DNA from: Ceraceosorus guamensis
Lineage: Eukaryota; Basidiomycota; Exobasidiomycetes; Ceraceosorales; Ceraceosoraceae
NCBI RefSeq assembly: GCF_003144195.1
Contig: NW_020290086.1
Location: forward strand, 1-59,538
DNA: 59,538 nt
Reading direction: 5' to 3'
The notes beneath the pieces are model-generated. The model was not told the origin of the DNA. It did no database searches and worked only from the letters and a program-made list of their open reading frames with translations. The position numbers and the translations under genes are program-made. Shown one piece after another: positions 35,831 to 48,078 of the stretch. How positions within the stretch are numbered: the first letter of the stretch is position 1; the number at the start of each line of letters is the position of its first letter.

Positions 35831-38800
35831 TCATCTGGAAGCCGAGAGCGCTCTGGGGGCGGGCAGCACAGGCGTCGCGAGCTGCGTGTGATCCGCACCT
35901 TGCCTCACAGCTTCCGTTTGGCGCGAGCCGCGTGATGTAGCTGCGGGCGGTGAGAGAGACTCGCCAGAATGGGCCCCATTGCTTATGGTCGCGCTGCTGA
36001 TCGGATCAGCCAGCTCCTGCACTGGCGAAGGCACGTGGATGCGCAATTGCGGAAAGTACGAATCACGCTGACTATGCGAGGAGCTTGCATCCGAGGCGAT
36101 GGCCGCATGCAAACGCCCACTGCTGCCTGGGGTGGTGCTATCACTGAAGCTTACGCGTCTGCGAGAGTGTCGATCGACAGTCTCGCCTTGGGCAGAGGAA
36201 GAAGAAGACGGCGGGCTTCGCGAGCCGAACGAAGCGGCCAAAGCGGCTCGAAATGCCGCAAATTCAGGTGCCGGAGCGTGGGTATTGGAGACGGGCATTC
36301 TTTCCTCGGCGGACGGGCGCGCCGGCGTAAAGTCACCGGAGGCTGAGAAGTCGACTGCCAGGCTAGGCTGCATAGCAGGCGAGGCCGAAGCAGAAAGCGA
36401 GGGAGACATTAAGCGAGACAAGCGTCGACGTCGCTCCAACGCACTGGTTTCGAATGCTCGGACATCTTGTGATCCGCGAGTCGATTTGAGGGAGCTAGCC
36501 TCCGAGCCCGAGTCGCAGATCGATGCAGTCGACTGATCGGGCACTACCTGGGTCTGTGCTGAGATCGACGATGCAGTGCGCTTGATTGCAGAGTATCGGT
36601 GAGGCCAGGCTTGCAGAGTGGGCACTACGGGGCCAGTTGCTGCTGTTGCGGTATCTGTGAAGCGCGCAGACGAGATGGAGCGTGGACTTTCGCCGCACAA
36701 GGCTGCAAACCCGCTGCCCGAGTTCGACCGAGGTAGCGTGCTAAAGGTTCCGCTCGGGCTGATTCCATCTGTGCTCACGGCACTCGCGGGCGGACTAGTG
36801 CTCTGCATCGTCGCGCCCAATGTCCCTGCCGAAAAGCTCGCCCTTTTGCGACCACTAGTGCTGAAATCGGACCATGTCGGAAGCCATGTACCACTTTGTG
36901 AGGGAGGCGCCTTCCACACGTCGCCTTCCTCGGACACCGAAGATGCAGCAGGGCTGAAACTACGTACTGAAGCCTTCCTAATTTGATCCTCAGCATGTTG
37001 TGCGGCGGACTCTGGGCGTGACCTCTCCTCTGATGGTGCTCGATAAAACATGGACAGGGCGGACCACGAATCCATACTCTTTCTTCGTCCGCCGTCCGGT
37101 CTGACATGGCCATGATTTGCCATCGCTGTAAGATCTTCACTGCCGCCTCGAGTCATACCTGACGATGTCGGCGAGCTCAAGGAAGCCTCGGAACCAACTA
37201 CCCGCACGGGCATGTCCGAAAACGATGCGCCGATCACGGCACTTCTTTCGAGCGCAGAGGCTCTTTCGGCCCTTCCACTCGAAGTCGACGCAGCCGAGGC
37301 TGTCGGCCGCCTTCGCGTCACGATCTGCGGGCGTATGTGGAGATTCGGGTGCGACGGGATGGGTGCAGAATCGCTCGGGGCCAGGTGCGAATCTGGTTCT
37401 GCCGAATCGTGCGCTCCGCAACCAGCAAAAGCAGTGTCTTCGCCCAAGACTCCTAACACGCTTTGAGGACGCTTTACTCGACTGTGATGTCGCGAGAGGG
37501 ATTGACTGAACGTCGCGGACGCGGGCCGGCCAGGCATTTTGAAGCCATCGTTGCCCGTTGGCTCATCCTCGGGCGAAGTCGGCCTGCTTGCTGTGTCACG
37601 CTCCGAGAAAGAGCTCGTTGAGCGCATCATCGCACTGTTGCTGCGCGCCATCAGCAGAACATCCGATGGCAACGATGTTCGCCGACTACGCGCCAAGTCG
37701 TCAAGCTGCGGCACTTCCGCGTCAGAAGCGCCCGCACGTCTGGAAAGGGACATGCCAATTTTTTGACCGTCAAGAGAGGTTGGTGGAGCAGGACCCACCT
37801 CGTTAGGCCCACGTGGTCCACTTTTCAAACGAAGTGGGTCGGCTCGCAACCATTCCAGCACGGCTTCAAAGGTGGTTAAAGCCCAACTGAGAAGCAAAAA
37901 CATGGAGAGGTCAGAAGATCTTTGGGCGCCAACAGAGCAGCCACTGCCACGATGACTCACCTCGTCTCAGCATTCGTGGAGTTGTCGATGCCAAATGTTC
38001 GTGCATACAACAGTGCGCTACCGAAAGCCGCAGGACGTGCTCGCACAATGACAGTAGCGACGATCGGTAGCAACTCGTCGGCGCCCAGGGGCCGTGATTC
38101 GTGCGAATCGAGCATGCTGCCCAAGCTCGAGTGGCTGCTTGTTCGTGCTGCCGTCGTCACCGAATCACCAATCGCTTTGAGAATGGAGACCAGCGTCGCG
38201 AGTATATCCAATGGCGTCCGTACCCGTTGCGAGGACTGCGTACAGCCAGACCAGTCGCCTTCCCGCTGAGACGAGCCTTGCGCTAGACTTTGGAGCGTAG
38301 AGGCGTCTAGCCTCATAAGCCTATCCGCTTCTTCGTTCGCTGTTCCAATGCTTTCCAAGATGCGCACAGCAGGGTCCAGTCGAGCGGGTCGAGTTCGCAG
38401 ACTAGACACTGTCACTCCAAGGGATACTGCTGCTGGCTTGCCCGACTTGGCGTAGGTGTGCAGCAACGCATCGAGTGCCTCGTCTTCGACGCGCTGCGTT
38501 GCGCGCACTGCTGGATACAGGCGGCTGTGCAAGGTTCCAAAAGCCACATTCTCGCAGGCTAGAGCTAGCCTGTGTCGTAAGGCAGAGCCCAAGCTGGCGG
38601 TGGGTCCATCCAAAAGTCGAACTGCTGGAAGCACAACGCCTCGGCGAATGCGCGTTGCGTCGTACTGCTCAAAGCCCCGAACCAGCACATAAGCGCTTCG
38701 AAAGGAGTCGGCGTTTCTTTGGATCTCTGCAAAGGCCGTGCTCAAGGCGTTCCGCAGCGTTTCTGGAAGGTCCATCGGCGGATTCTTGAGCACCAGCAAG

Positions 38801-40257
38801 TCGCACGCCAGATTAGGCTGCTCAGGAAGCACTGCCTGAATGCGTTCCTGTAACAAGGTGCTGGCACTGCGCATCGACACCGATCTACCCATGCTTGGCG
38901 CTCTGCTGAGATCCGTAGGCGATTGAGGTTCGGCGGAGGGAAAGACGATGGAGGCCGCTGAGCTTGGTGCTCTCGACATGGGAGCGCTAGAGCTGGCGTC
39001 CTGCATGGTCTCGTCGACGATCGGGCTAGCTGCTGCTTCGCCAGCATCGCACGCGTCCAAATACCTAGGAGCGATCAAGCCGTCCAGGAGCAAAACTCGC
39101 ACGCGGATCTTCTCCTGCTTGCCCTTTAGCTTCGCTGCACATGGTTGTACTGGTCGCGAGAGCACCTCAAAGCCGTGGGGCGAGGTTGGTGCACCAGGAG
39201 AGCTAGCACCGGCGCGCTTCTCATCCGGCCCTTCGCTGACAGCCTGAGTGCGATAGACACTCACTTCGCTGACGACACGCGCCACGCATTGGATCGCAGG
39301 CCTGTCAGGCCGATGAAGGCAGACCGATACTCGACGATCCTCTTCGAGTGTGGCCGTGAGCTGGCACTCATCCCACTCCGAGCGAGCGCTGGACAAAGTC
39401 GGAAAATGGACATTTGGGGCTTCCTGAGCGGAGGAAGTCTCGTCCTTAGCATCACGACGGTCTAGATCCTCGACAGGTCGCTTGCGGGTGGTGCGCTGCG
39501 AGGTCTGATCAGAGCTTCGCACATTTACATACTGGCCGCGGTAGACAGGTGAAGGCTTGAGCGCATGTAGTGCGGTCCAAGCAGGCTCTGAGTCAACTGG
39601 GACGCTCATTTCTCGAAGCAAGGAAGCTGGCGGAAGGAGGACGAGCCTGGCAGCACGCCAATCCTGCTGATGCACTGGTGTCTCCGAGAGTGCGGTGTAG
39701 ACTGGATTGACGTCAAAGTCATCCTCCTCTTCGTTGTCCGAGGCGTGCGTGAAGGAGTACATGGTCTCATCCGCCCGACTCTCTTGTAGGGACATGCGTC
39801 CGAACTCGTCGTGTATGGATCCTGGCTGCTTGCTGAGACCGCTCTGGCCAGAGAAGGATGACAGGGCATCGAAGCTGTGAGCGCGTGGCCTGCTGGGGCC
39901 TGAGAGCCAGCCACTGAAGGGTGCGGTCATGGCTTGAGTGGAGGAAGAGTCCGGACTTCGAAGCGAGGCTAAGCTGGACACGGTAAGCGCTGGACTCAAG
40001 GGCACGTGGCTCTTGTGATGGACGAAGTCGGTCGACGCCGTGCGGGTCGAGTGCGGCGTGAGAGGCGCCGAGTAGAGCGAAGAGGCAGGCGAGGACGACC
40101 GGTCGGCGGGTGATGGACGGTTGAGACCGCCGCCTGGTGATGAAGAGAATGCATCCTCAAGAGCGTCCGAATGGCGCGCGTTTGCCTCTTTTTTTTGGGC
40201 CTCCTGCTGTCGAGCCTTGGCCCGTTTGCGGAAAAGACGTTGGAGTGCGCTCGCCAT
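35831..40257 (-). CDS. VPS9-domain Rab5-type guanine nucleotide exchange factor
   Basis: Two exons (40257-37961 and 37886-35831) give about 1450 residues. Starting near residue 540 the sequence has VPS9 features: LACENVAFGTLHSRLYP, then AVSLGVTVSSLRT, and the signature GADELLPIVATVIVRARPAAFGSALLYARTFG followed across the intron by SWALTTFEAVLEWL (VPS9: ADELLPLL..VI..A.P, then L..AxxFI). Such proteins activate Rab5-family GTPases on early endosomes. Before the domain lie a basic start (ALQRLFRKRAKARQQEAQKKE) and long disordered stretches; after it about 670 residues of Ser/Ala/Pro-rich disorder. The ATG at 40257 begins MASALQRLF. The frame stays open to an ATG at 40905, so a longer N-terminus is possible but its extra sequence looks non-coding. 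Confidence 0.85.
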
Positions 40258-41950
40258 GATGAGCCAAGTGCCTCGAGCGTCCTTCGAAGCAGATTTTGAC
40301 AGAGAAATTGGTAGGGGGCGAAGTCGTGAGCAATACGATGTTTGCAGCAGTTCCACATTTATAGAGCGCAACGATTTACTGAGAAGCGAAAAAGCTGGTC
40401 GGCAATGGACACAGCTTGAAGCGCACGGAGCGCTGTCCGTGTGGAACTGCCGCCATACAGATCCGTATCGAAGAGAAAAGGAGCCGACGAAACGAGAGCG
40501 AGACGATGGACGATGGATGGGTGGGTGTAAGGATTGAGGAGCAAGTCGCGGCGGCGGCTGATGCATGGGTCGCGCAAGATTCACGCGAGCGTTTGACACC
40601 GTAGGCGCGACCCACGTATGCACGCAGCAGTCACAGTCAAAATGAGTCCCGAGTGACTCTCCCGCGTTCTGCATTTTCACGTCCGCGATGACTTTGCTTA
40701 TACTCGCAGCTGTAGCGGCGTTGCACCTCGAGTGCGTCCAACAGCAAGCACGACGAGCAGCTCCGGTAGCAAGAACAAACTGCACAGTCTGAGTACGCGC
40801 AGACGTCTCACCTGAATTCACCCCCGCCGCATGAGACCTTTTTGATTTCGCTAGCGCCATCTCGTCAACGACCGCGGTAGCTAAACAATAAATGCTGAAG
40901 TGCATGCCAAGCCATCAAAACTCATGTCCCCTCGCGGCTAGCTGCTGCACGTACCCCGGACAAGCAATCTCAATCTTGAATTGATTCAAGATTGAATCAG
41001 CAGTCGACCGCATGACGGCCACATCGTTTGCCAGCACTCGATCGTGATCGAACTGACTGCTGGTATAGAGGGATCCACCCATGCATCCGTGTTTCACGAT
41101 TCCTACTTCAACTTGTGATCATATTCAAATTTGCGTCCGTTCGTACGCAGGCGCGCGATGTTGGATTACATTCATAATTCGCCATTCAGATTCGTGATTC
41201 CGAGACTTCCTTCAAGGGCGGATACAAAGACGCATCGCTGCTCATCGCACCTCCGTTATAGCAGACAAGGCATACGCAAAAGGGTGCAAAATGTAACGTC
41301 TTTTAGCCCCTTTGATCAGCTCGTTGCAGTCGTGAGTCGTGCATCGGTCAAGTCAAGCGCGGCTCGCGGCTCGCGGCTCTTACTCCGCCTTGTCCAGCAG
41401 CAGCCAGTCGCGTCGACCGCTGTAGGGGATGCGTCTCAATCGTGAATTGCCAATTCGGGCCGTTTAGCGGCGTTGGATGAGCGCGTCTACATTTTGATTC
41501 GCGATCAACCTTGAGCTTCAGCACTCAAGACTTCACGCGAGTAGTAGTAGAGTGAGCATTCATTGTCATGACCTTGGCTGCTTCATCTGACGTGCTCGCG
41601 CCACGAGTCAGAGGGCAGCAGCACGCTCAGTCATTTTCAGGTGCTCGTCGAGAGCGTGTGGAGCAAAAGCATGCAATGATTAGCACTATGTATGTGAGAT
41701 GAATTGGGATGAGCCTGCGTTGGGCGTCGATCACCATGTGCAATTAGGCGATGGGCGGGCGAGAGCCGTGCTGAATGAGTGTGGATAAGCGTGAATGAAT
41801 GCGGGGAGAATGATAAAGATGAATTGTCCGCGCTCGAGGAGATAAGGCGCCATGCACTGGCATTTTTTTAGTGCTGAAGATGGATTGGCGGTGGCCAGGA
41901 AAGGTATTTCGCTCCCTCCGGCTAAGGTCATCTTTGAAGCAACTAGGGAA
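40258..41950. other. Intergenic, no gene seen
   Basis: About 1.7 kb between two minus-strand genes, holding the VPS9-gene promoter and the 3' flank of the GPI-protein gene. It includes a perfect inverted repeat (listed) and dispersed words ATTCGTGATTC at 41190-41200 and CAATCGTGAATT at 41438-41449. GCTCGCGG repeats near 41360. Confidence 0.55.
40970..40995. repeat. Perfect inverted repeat, 12-base arms, 2-base loop
   Basis: TCAATCTTGAAT, spacer TG, then ATTCAAGATTGA. The arms are exact reverse complements. AT-rich and not followed by a T run, so it is not a simple terminator; it lies about 720 bases upstream of the VPS9-gene start. Confidence 0.8.
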
Positions 41951-43025
41951 TCACAGAAGAGCAAGGGCACCAAATACGACGCCTGCGGCAGCAATTGCGA
42001 CAGTGTGGCGGTCCATGCTACGAGCCAGCGTCGTGGCCGAGTCAGGCGAGCCAGAGCGTGGGGTTCCAGTACCGCTACCAGCGGGCGCACCGGCACTCGA
42101 GCTGGTGGCTGCTGGGCTTCCTGAGGAGCTCGAGTTTCCAGCAGCGGTGGACGTCGCAGCTGGCGCTCCGTTGATCGGCACGACGGTTGTGGGCAGGTTG
42201 GTTGCAGTGGCGTTGGGGCCGATCAGTACGACGTCTGTATAGGACTCCACACTGGGGTCTTGCACCAGCGACGCTCGAACGGTGTCTGAGGGAGGACCAA
42301 TGATAGCGAGTGAGCATGAGTCTCCGATTGCTCCGATTGCTCCCAAAGCAAACGTCTGCTCTGCAACGCAGAGACTCTTTCCAGGCATGACGGGCACCGT
42401 CAGATCACCCCAATGCCGTCCGCTGCACACCCAAGAATGCCACGCTCTATCAGCTAACTCACAGTTGCCCTCCCAGCCGTTAGGAATGATGAATTCGTAG
42501 CGGCCACACTTGACGCCGTTGTTCTGCTGACCAACACCCGCTCCTGCATCACATCGGTCGCCTTCGCTGTTGCTTGCGACAGTGGCAACGTGGTGCGCGA
42601 CGTAAGAGGACGCGTTTCCCATCAGGTCAATGTTGACATCGCCAGCTGGGGGGTTGAGCCAGTTGACGGCGAGATTCCCACCGACCTGCAAGCCGTTGAA
42701 GGAGCGCGTCAGCATGGAGTGTCGTGTCCGACGCTCTCGAGCTACATCGCTTCTACTCACAGAAAGATTGACACTGCATTGGTAAAAGTCGCATGCCGGG
42801 GCATTCAAATACAAAGGCTAATTCGAGGTGCAGAGGCCCCACCCTGTGAGCGATTGGTGCGTCATGATCACTGCCATCAGCGCGGATCTTGGCACTTACC
42901 GTATTAGAAAGTGGTTCCTGCCTTGCATTGAGCGAAAGCAGCTGTGAAGCTTGGTAGGCTTGAGGGAAGGCCGCGGCGGAGGCGAGGGTGCTGGCCACGC
43001 CAATTAGAAGAGCCAAAGAGTGCAT
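41951..43025 (-). CDS. Secreted, GPI-anchored Kre9/KNH-like cell-wall protein
   Basis: Exons 43025-42900, 42817-42761 and 42685-41951 give 305 residues. An N-terminal signal peptide (MHSLALLIGVASTLASAAAF) is followed by PLYLNAPACDFYQCSVNLS joined to VGGNLAVNWLNPPAGDVNIDL. That strand pattern (W-x-x-P-x-G-x-V-x-I-x-L) is typical of the Ser-Thr-rich GPI-anchored Kre9/KNH-like domain. There are about nine cysteines. From about residue 235 a Ser/Thr/Gly/Ala-rich stalk leads to a C-terminal hydrophobic tail (HTVAIAAAGVVFGALALL), the GPI attachment signal. Likely sits in the plasma membrane or wall glucan. The first acceptor is ATTAG rather than the CACAG 26 bases upstream, because the latter hits an early stop. 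TATATA at 43266-43271 may be its TATA box. Confidence 0.82.
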
Positions 43026-45530
43026 GTCGATGTGATGAAAAGATGTAGAGCGACGACAGAGGCGAGAGAGAGCGAGCGAGAGACTTTCGTGGCGAGAAGG
43101 CGAGGAAGGCAAGGCGAAGGTAAAAAGGGCGGTCTGATCGAAGCGAGAGGGATGACGTGCAAGGATGAGAGTTGTGAAGAAACGGCGCAGAGCGGATCAA
43201 AGTCGGAAAGGAAGATGACTTGCTTCTTATGTGTCAGGGCGACAGCAACGACAGCGAGGGATTAGTATATAAGGATGGAGAAAGGAGATGAAAATCTTTG
43301 ATTGCTCGGATGGATCGAAGCGAGCGCCTCCTTCGTGATTATTGTGATTATATTCGGTGATTTATTGATTCGGAGGGGCAAGCACTTCGATGACATTGCG
43401 CGCGCCCGAGCTATGCGCGAAAGCATGCATCAGCATCGCACACGAGCATCGCCGAGCTTCACGCCTGGCGCGAGCCTCATTCCGTCCACGGCGCGCGGCG
43501 GCTTTTCTTGGGCGCGCCACTCCGCGGTGACTTCCACCACGCTACTCCGTGAGCAATGAGCATCACGGACGAACCTATAATTTGAATTATATATATACGG
43601 TATAGCAGCAGCATCATATGCAGCGTTACTGCATGCTTGCGAACCTCTTTGCCCCTAAATCAGCAGGTAGGTGCGCCTGCTCTCATTCGAGATCGCGATA
43701 TACGCTCGAGAGCAGGTGGAAGCAAGGGAAGCTTGGTGCTTTCCTGACAATGCGTCCGCTCATTACGTCCCACCGTGTGCACATTCGCGCAGACCCCGGC
43801 CCTTGTCATTGCAGGTACTCGATCCACGACGAGTGAGGCTGGCTCTCGCGGCGCGTCTGACGAGAAGCGGAATGGTGTGGCTTCGCCGGTGCATGCTGCA
43901 TCAGCTCTCTCTCTCTGCGGAGCGAACGAGCACGTATGTAGGGCTCGCGGCTCTATGACCTGTCTTGCTATACATATGCGCGCCGTCGTCGTGTTTCCAG
44001 ACGCTGCAGCTAGGTAAAGGCTCGGTGATTTCTCTGATTGTTAGCCTTCCAACTACAACCAGCGCAACCAGCGCAATGGCGTCTGATTGCTCCTCCGCCA
44101 CCCCACAGTCTTCGCAGCCGTTCAACCGGTGTACCGGACGTGATCGACCTCCTAGCGTCCGGCGTGCAGCCAGCCCCGCGAGATGCTCAACCGAGTCCGA
44201 CCGCTCCATGGATGTCACGTCGCTTCACGCCGCTTGCAAGCTGATGAGTCTCAATCATGAATCGTCTGCCTCAGAAATGCAAACACGACTGACGTCTGAG
44301 CCTGGCAAGAGAGCAAGTAGAGCAAATCGGTAGCGGCGTGTCAGCGCGGCTTCTGCGGAGCATGTTGAAGACCGTCTTGTGTCGAGGCAATCGCGGAATG
44401 ATGTCCACACGCGGTGACACAAATTTCTACTGAGATCTATGATACACGTGCCGCGGAGACCCTCACTGATGACCCCGCCGGAGATCTCTTTAATTGACTC
44501 ATGACTCATGAGTCAACAGTTTTGAGTGTGAGTGCATGCAAGGGTCCTCTGTGCAGCTGACGTGTTCCGACACGTGACCGAAACCCTTGCGCCTGATTTC
44601 GCGCGCGTCTGTCTTCTCCACAGCCGAGCTGTGATCATGCATGCAGCAGCAAGGATAGATTTGGCTGTGCGGCCCTGTCGGGCAAGCACACTGCAGCTCG
44701 TCTAGAGCACACAGCACAGCGGGGCGGACATCGGCGCGGGCGCGAGTATAGCTGCCTGCTCCGTCCGTCCGCTCGCCCGTCCGCTTCACTCTCACGCGCT
44801 CTCCCGCACATGCTGCTGAAAGCGCGCGCATCGTGCGCCCCGCGGCCATGCGCGCGATCAAACGAGGTGCGGTGCGCACGCACGCAATCAGGACTTTGCC
44901 ATTTGCGATGCAGCAATCGCGCATTCTTGATTGCTATTCTAGCTGTTGTGCGGTAATCGGCAACCTCTTCGAAGTAGGGGCTCCGCATAAGATCACCTTG
45001 TTGGCCTGCTCCTCGGCGACAGGCCGAGCCTGACTGAGCACATAGAGCGGCCGCGCAACCTTCCTCTTTCCATTTCACCTCGTTGGTCCTTAACCACAAG
45101 CCTGATCCTATCTCGCTGCGTCCATCCTGTCGCCAACTTTCATCAGCGCTCCACATAGGTACTCATTGGAAGATTGAACCATCTGGTCAGCGACACGACG
45201 AGCAATAGACGGTTGCGGCGAGCGATTGCGCTCGACGCATACATCCTCCCCCAGACTACGTGACTGTTGTGCTTCGCCAGCAAGGGCGCAAGTAGCTTCT
45301 CGAGCCCTTCTTGGAGCTTTCGCGCCGGCTGGGTATCCTCTCGCTGCATTGACCTCCATCGCTAGAAATGCTCATCACCGACTCAGGACGCTAGGTCGGG
45401 CATTTTGCCCCGCCATTCCTCTTGATCTCGATTGAGAGAGAGCGTTCATTCCACATAAAACACTTTCACCGCTCACACGTTTTAGGCATCCGACGGCCCG
45501 GTACCATCACAACACCATCTTGACACCGAA
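43026..45530. other. Long intergenic region, no gene seen
   Basis: About 2.5 kb between two divergent genes (GPI protein, minus; GNAT, plus). Contains TATATA at 43266-43271, an AT tract TTATATATATAC at 43588-43599 and the triple TGACTCA site at 44495-44515. Open frames are low-complexity and unlike known proteins. The size suggests complex regulation or an undetected non-coding RNA; neither is shown. Confidence 0.5.
44495..44515. promoter_or_regulatory. Three abutting TGACTCA (Gcn4/AP-1-type) sites
   Basis: TGACTCA at 44495-44501 and 44502-44508, then TGAGTCA (same site, other strand) at 44509-44515, with no spacer. This heptamer is the consensus for fungal bZIP factors of the Gcn4/AP-1 type. 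It lies about 1.0 kb upstream of the GNAT gene and 1.5 kb upstream of the GPI-protein gene. Binding is inferred from sequence only. Confidence 0.5.
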
Positions 45531-48078
45531 ATGTCGCTCGCTGCTCCTCGAAGGGGACTTCCAGGCGGAGGCTTCTTGCGCATGGTACCGGATGATGACG
45601 ACTCGCGACCTGCGGTGACATCGCCTCCCAAGGCTCCAGAAGCAGTCCCAGCCTTTGCGCCCCCTCCCGCTTCGTATGGAGTCTGCCGTTCCCCTACAGC
45701 ATCGCCATTCCGGCCAGACTCAAATTCTCAGGTCAGGCCCCGCACCGGAGCTGTGTTTCAAGTGGGGGCTGGCGACACCTCAACATGTCCAACACCATCC
45801 ACCGGCGAAGGCTCGCCAGCGCCGTTCGATGTGCGTGCCAGTTTTGCGCCCATGCCGAGGTATGGCAAGCAGCCTGCAGTGCCCCGCGAGGTAGCTCCGG
45901 CAACCTCGAGGAAGCGGCCGGCCTACATCGAGACCGCATACGTCAGCAACGGCGCTCAAGGAGAGGCCGATCCGGACGATGACGGGCAAGGCATTGAGTA
46001 TGCAGGGAGGCGGTGGAAAGGCAAGACAGCGCATGCAGTCGAGCAAGAGATGGAGGAGCTGGGTGATAGGACAGTCATGAGCTACGCGCCTGATGCTGTC
46101 TACCTGGCCAGCAGGCTCGAAGGTCTGAAGCGGAATCTCGAGGCGAACGACTGGGAGAGGAAGCCGCGTTATCTAATATTCGAAGAAGAAGAGGAGCAGG
46201 ACAAGGACGGCATGGTACAGAAGGAGGCTGGCACATCAAAAGAGCCAGCGCCTCATGGGTCCACCTTGCCACAAGCACTGCCAGTCCCGGTGCCGAAAGT
46301 GCCAGGTGTGGCGGATCCTCATGAACAGCTGCCACTGGCAGATACTGCCGACGAGGACGATGATGACGCGGACAGCATCACTGCCGAGCTCTCACCCCCT
46401 CAAGAGCTTGACGTGGATCTCGATCTCGATTTGGAAACCGAGAAACGACTGGAAGAGGAGGACGTGGCTGGATCCGACGCGCCTGTGTCGTCAGTCGGAC
46501 ATGCTACGTGGAAGTATGCCCAGCTCAGCTCGGCTCTCTCAGAGGGAGACGCAGACAGCAAGGATGGGCAGACAATCCGGCCTGGTCAGTCGACGCGAGC
46601 AGGTTCGATGGCCGGCGTCCAGCTGCACGTTCCTCCTCGCATCGACCCAGTGGCCAAGCAAGCAGCCTTGGATGCGCGAGTCGACGTGCGGAGCTTGCGC
46701 AGACCTGATTTGGAGCAGGTCAGAGAGCTGCATTGCTTGCACGGCGACCAAGACCTAAAGGTGAGTCAGATGACTACGCGGTGGACGATCGGAAGCTTCT
46801 TATGTTCGCTGGCCCGACACTGAAACCTCGCTGTGCGACACGTAGGTCGACTTTGATACATACACCACGAGTGCTGGATTCTTGATCCGCCTTTTGGTTG
46901 ACGAAAAGCACGTGTGCTTGGTCGCTGTTGCAAGGCCACTGCCTGAGCCCGCTCCCCTGCCAACGCAATTGATGCCCAGCTGTCCGCCTCCCTCCTTGGA
47001 CATGCCGCCGAGTGGTGGCCAGTACCTCCTAGCGGGACGGGGCATAGCTGGGGCAAGTCCATATCTCACAGGAATCGCCAATCGCACCCTTGCCACGCCA
47101 AAGCGCTTCGATCTCAATACTGGCTGGCACTCTCCGGGGGCTAGCGGACCACCGTCTACGAGCGGGCTCTCACGGGATGATGCTTCTGGCAGCACATCCA
47201 CACCGCCCGACAGCTTGTTCGGCACATCGCCTCGAGACGCGCCTACTTTCGTCTCCACCTCGTTGAAAGGTCCTTCCAAGCTCTCTGGCATCCTTTCGCC
47301 ACGCAGAAGGAGCGGTGCAGCCAATGGCAATTCAGGGTCACGGCTGCAGCAAACAAGCGTTCCAACAAGAGGGCTGAGGAGTGGCACAGCTTCTCAAGAT
47401 CAGAGCTCGAGCGAATTGCAGACCGCGCCGACCTCGTTGGATTCGCACTCGCCACCCGAAGAGCCGAGAAGGGGTTTCAAAACGGTCCTTGCGGGACCGA
47501 CAAATTCCGTTGCTCCGCCTCGTGCCGTTCGCGTCATGGCTGCGCCTCCACCTGGTGGGCTCTTCAACACCGACGCCGAGACGATCTTGGGTGTAGCTTC
47601 AGCCAAGATTTCGACCAAGGCAGTACCACCCAGCTACGCTGGCGGCGACCTGTGGCCCGGTATAGATTCTGCGCCTGCCCAAGTCATGCCTCATCTGGAA
47701 GCGCATGTATTGACACTTGCTGTGGCTCACTCGGAGAGGGGTCAAGGATTGGGAGCGCGATTACTAGATGCGCTTCTCAAAGAGGCGAAAGCAAAAGCTG
47801 TTGCGTTGGCGGCCAAGCCCCGCAGGAGAGGCAGCAACCAGAACCGGTCGGCTCCCACCACCGAGCAGCTCATGGCGGAACCCATGCACACCACTCTTGA
47901 AGTCCATCCAGCCAACTCTGGCGCTCTAGCACTCTTCCAATCGAGGCAGTTCCACAGGGTCGAAGGTGCGCGTGGCACGCTCCCGCGATACTTTCAGGGC
48001 GATTGGAGAATCCCTTTGGAAGAGAGACAAAAGATAGGCGGCACGGATGCTTGGGTTCTTGAGCGACACGCTCCTTGA
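45531..48078 (+). CDS. GNAT N-acetyltransferase with large internal insertion
   Basis: Exons 45531-46760 and 46846-48078 give 820 residues. The first 390 are disordered (Pro/Ser-rich, acidic runs such as EEEEEQDKDG and DVDLDLDLETEKRLEEED). The GNAT fold starts at VDVRSLRRPDLEQVRELH (about 385), continues over the intron with the strands GFLIRLLVDEKHVCLVAVARPL (about 421-442), is broken by about 245 disordered residues, and resumes with HVLTLAVAHSERGQGLGARLLDALLKEA near 697. ERGQGLG is the acetyl-CoA pyrophosphate loop (Q/RxxGxG/A). TLEVHPANSGALALFQSRQFHRV is motif B. The end DAWVLERHAP and the YF after a Pro-Arg resemble NAA50/NAA60-type N-terminal acetyltransferases. The substrate is not known. 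The catalytic core is complete, so the insertion probably loops out. Confidence 0.82.

Noticed and set aside
35583-35834. Minus-strand frame of 83 codons with a hydrophobic segment, its ATG overlapping the VPS9 stop as ATGA
   Set aside because: Overlapping translation of this kind is not expected in a fungal nuclear gene, the peptide matches no family, and the location is simply the VPS9 3' flank.
42422-42461. A 40-base GT-AG segment inside exon 3 of the GPI-protein gene (GTGAGT, GCTGAT, TGCAG)
   Set aside because: Removing it shifts the frame to an early stop, while read-through keeps a long sequence ending in a proper GPI signal.
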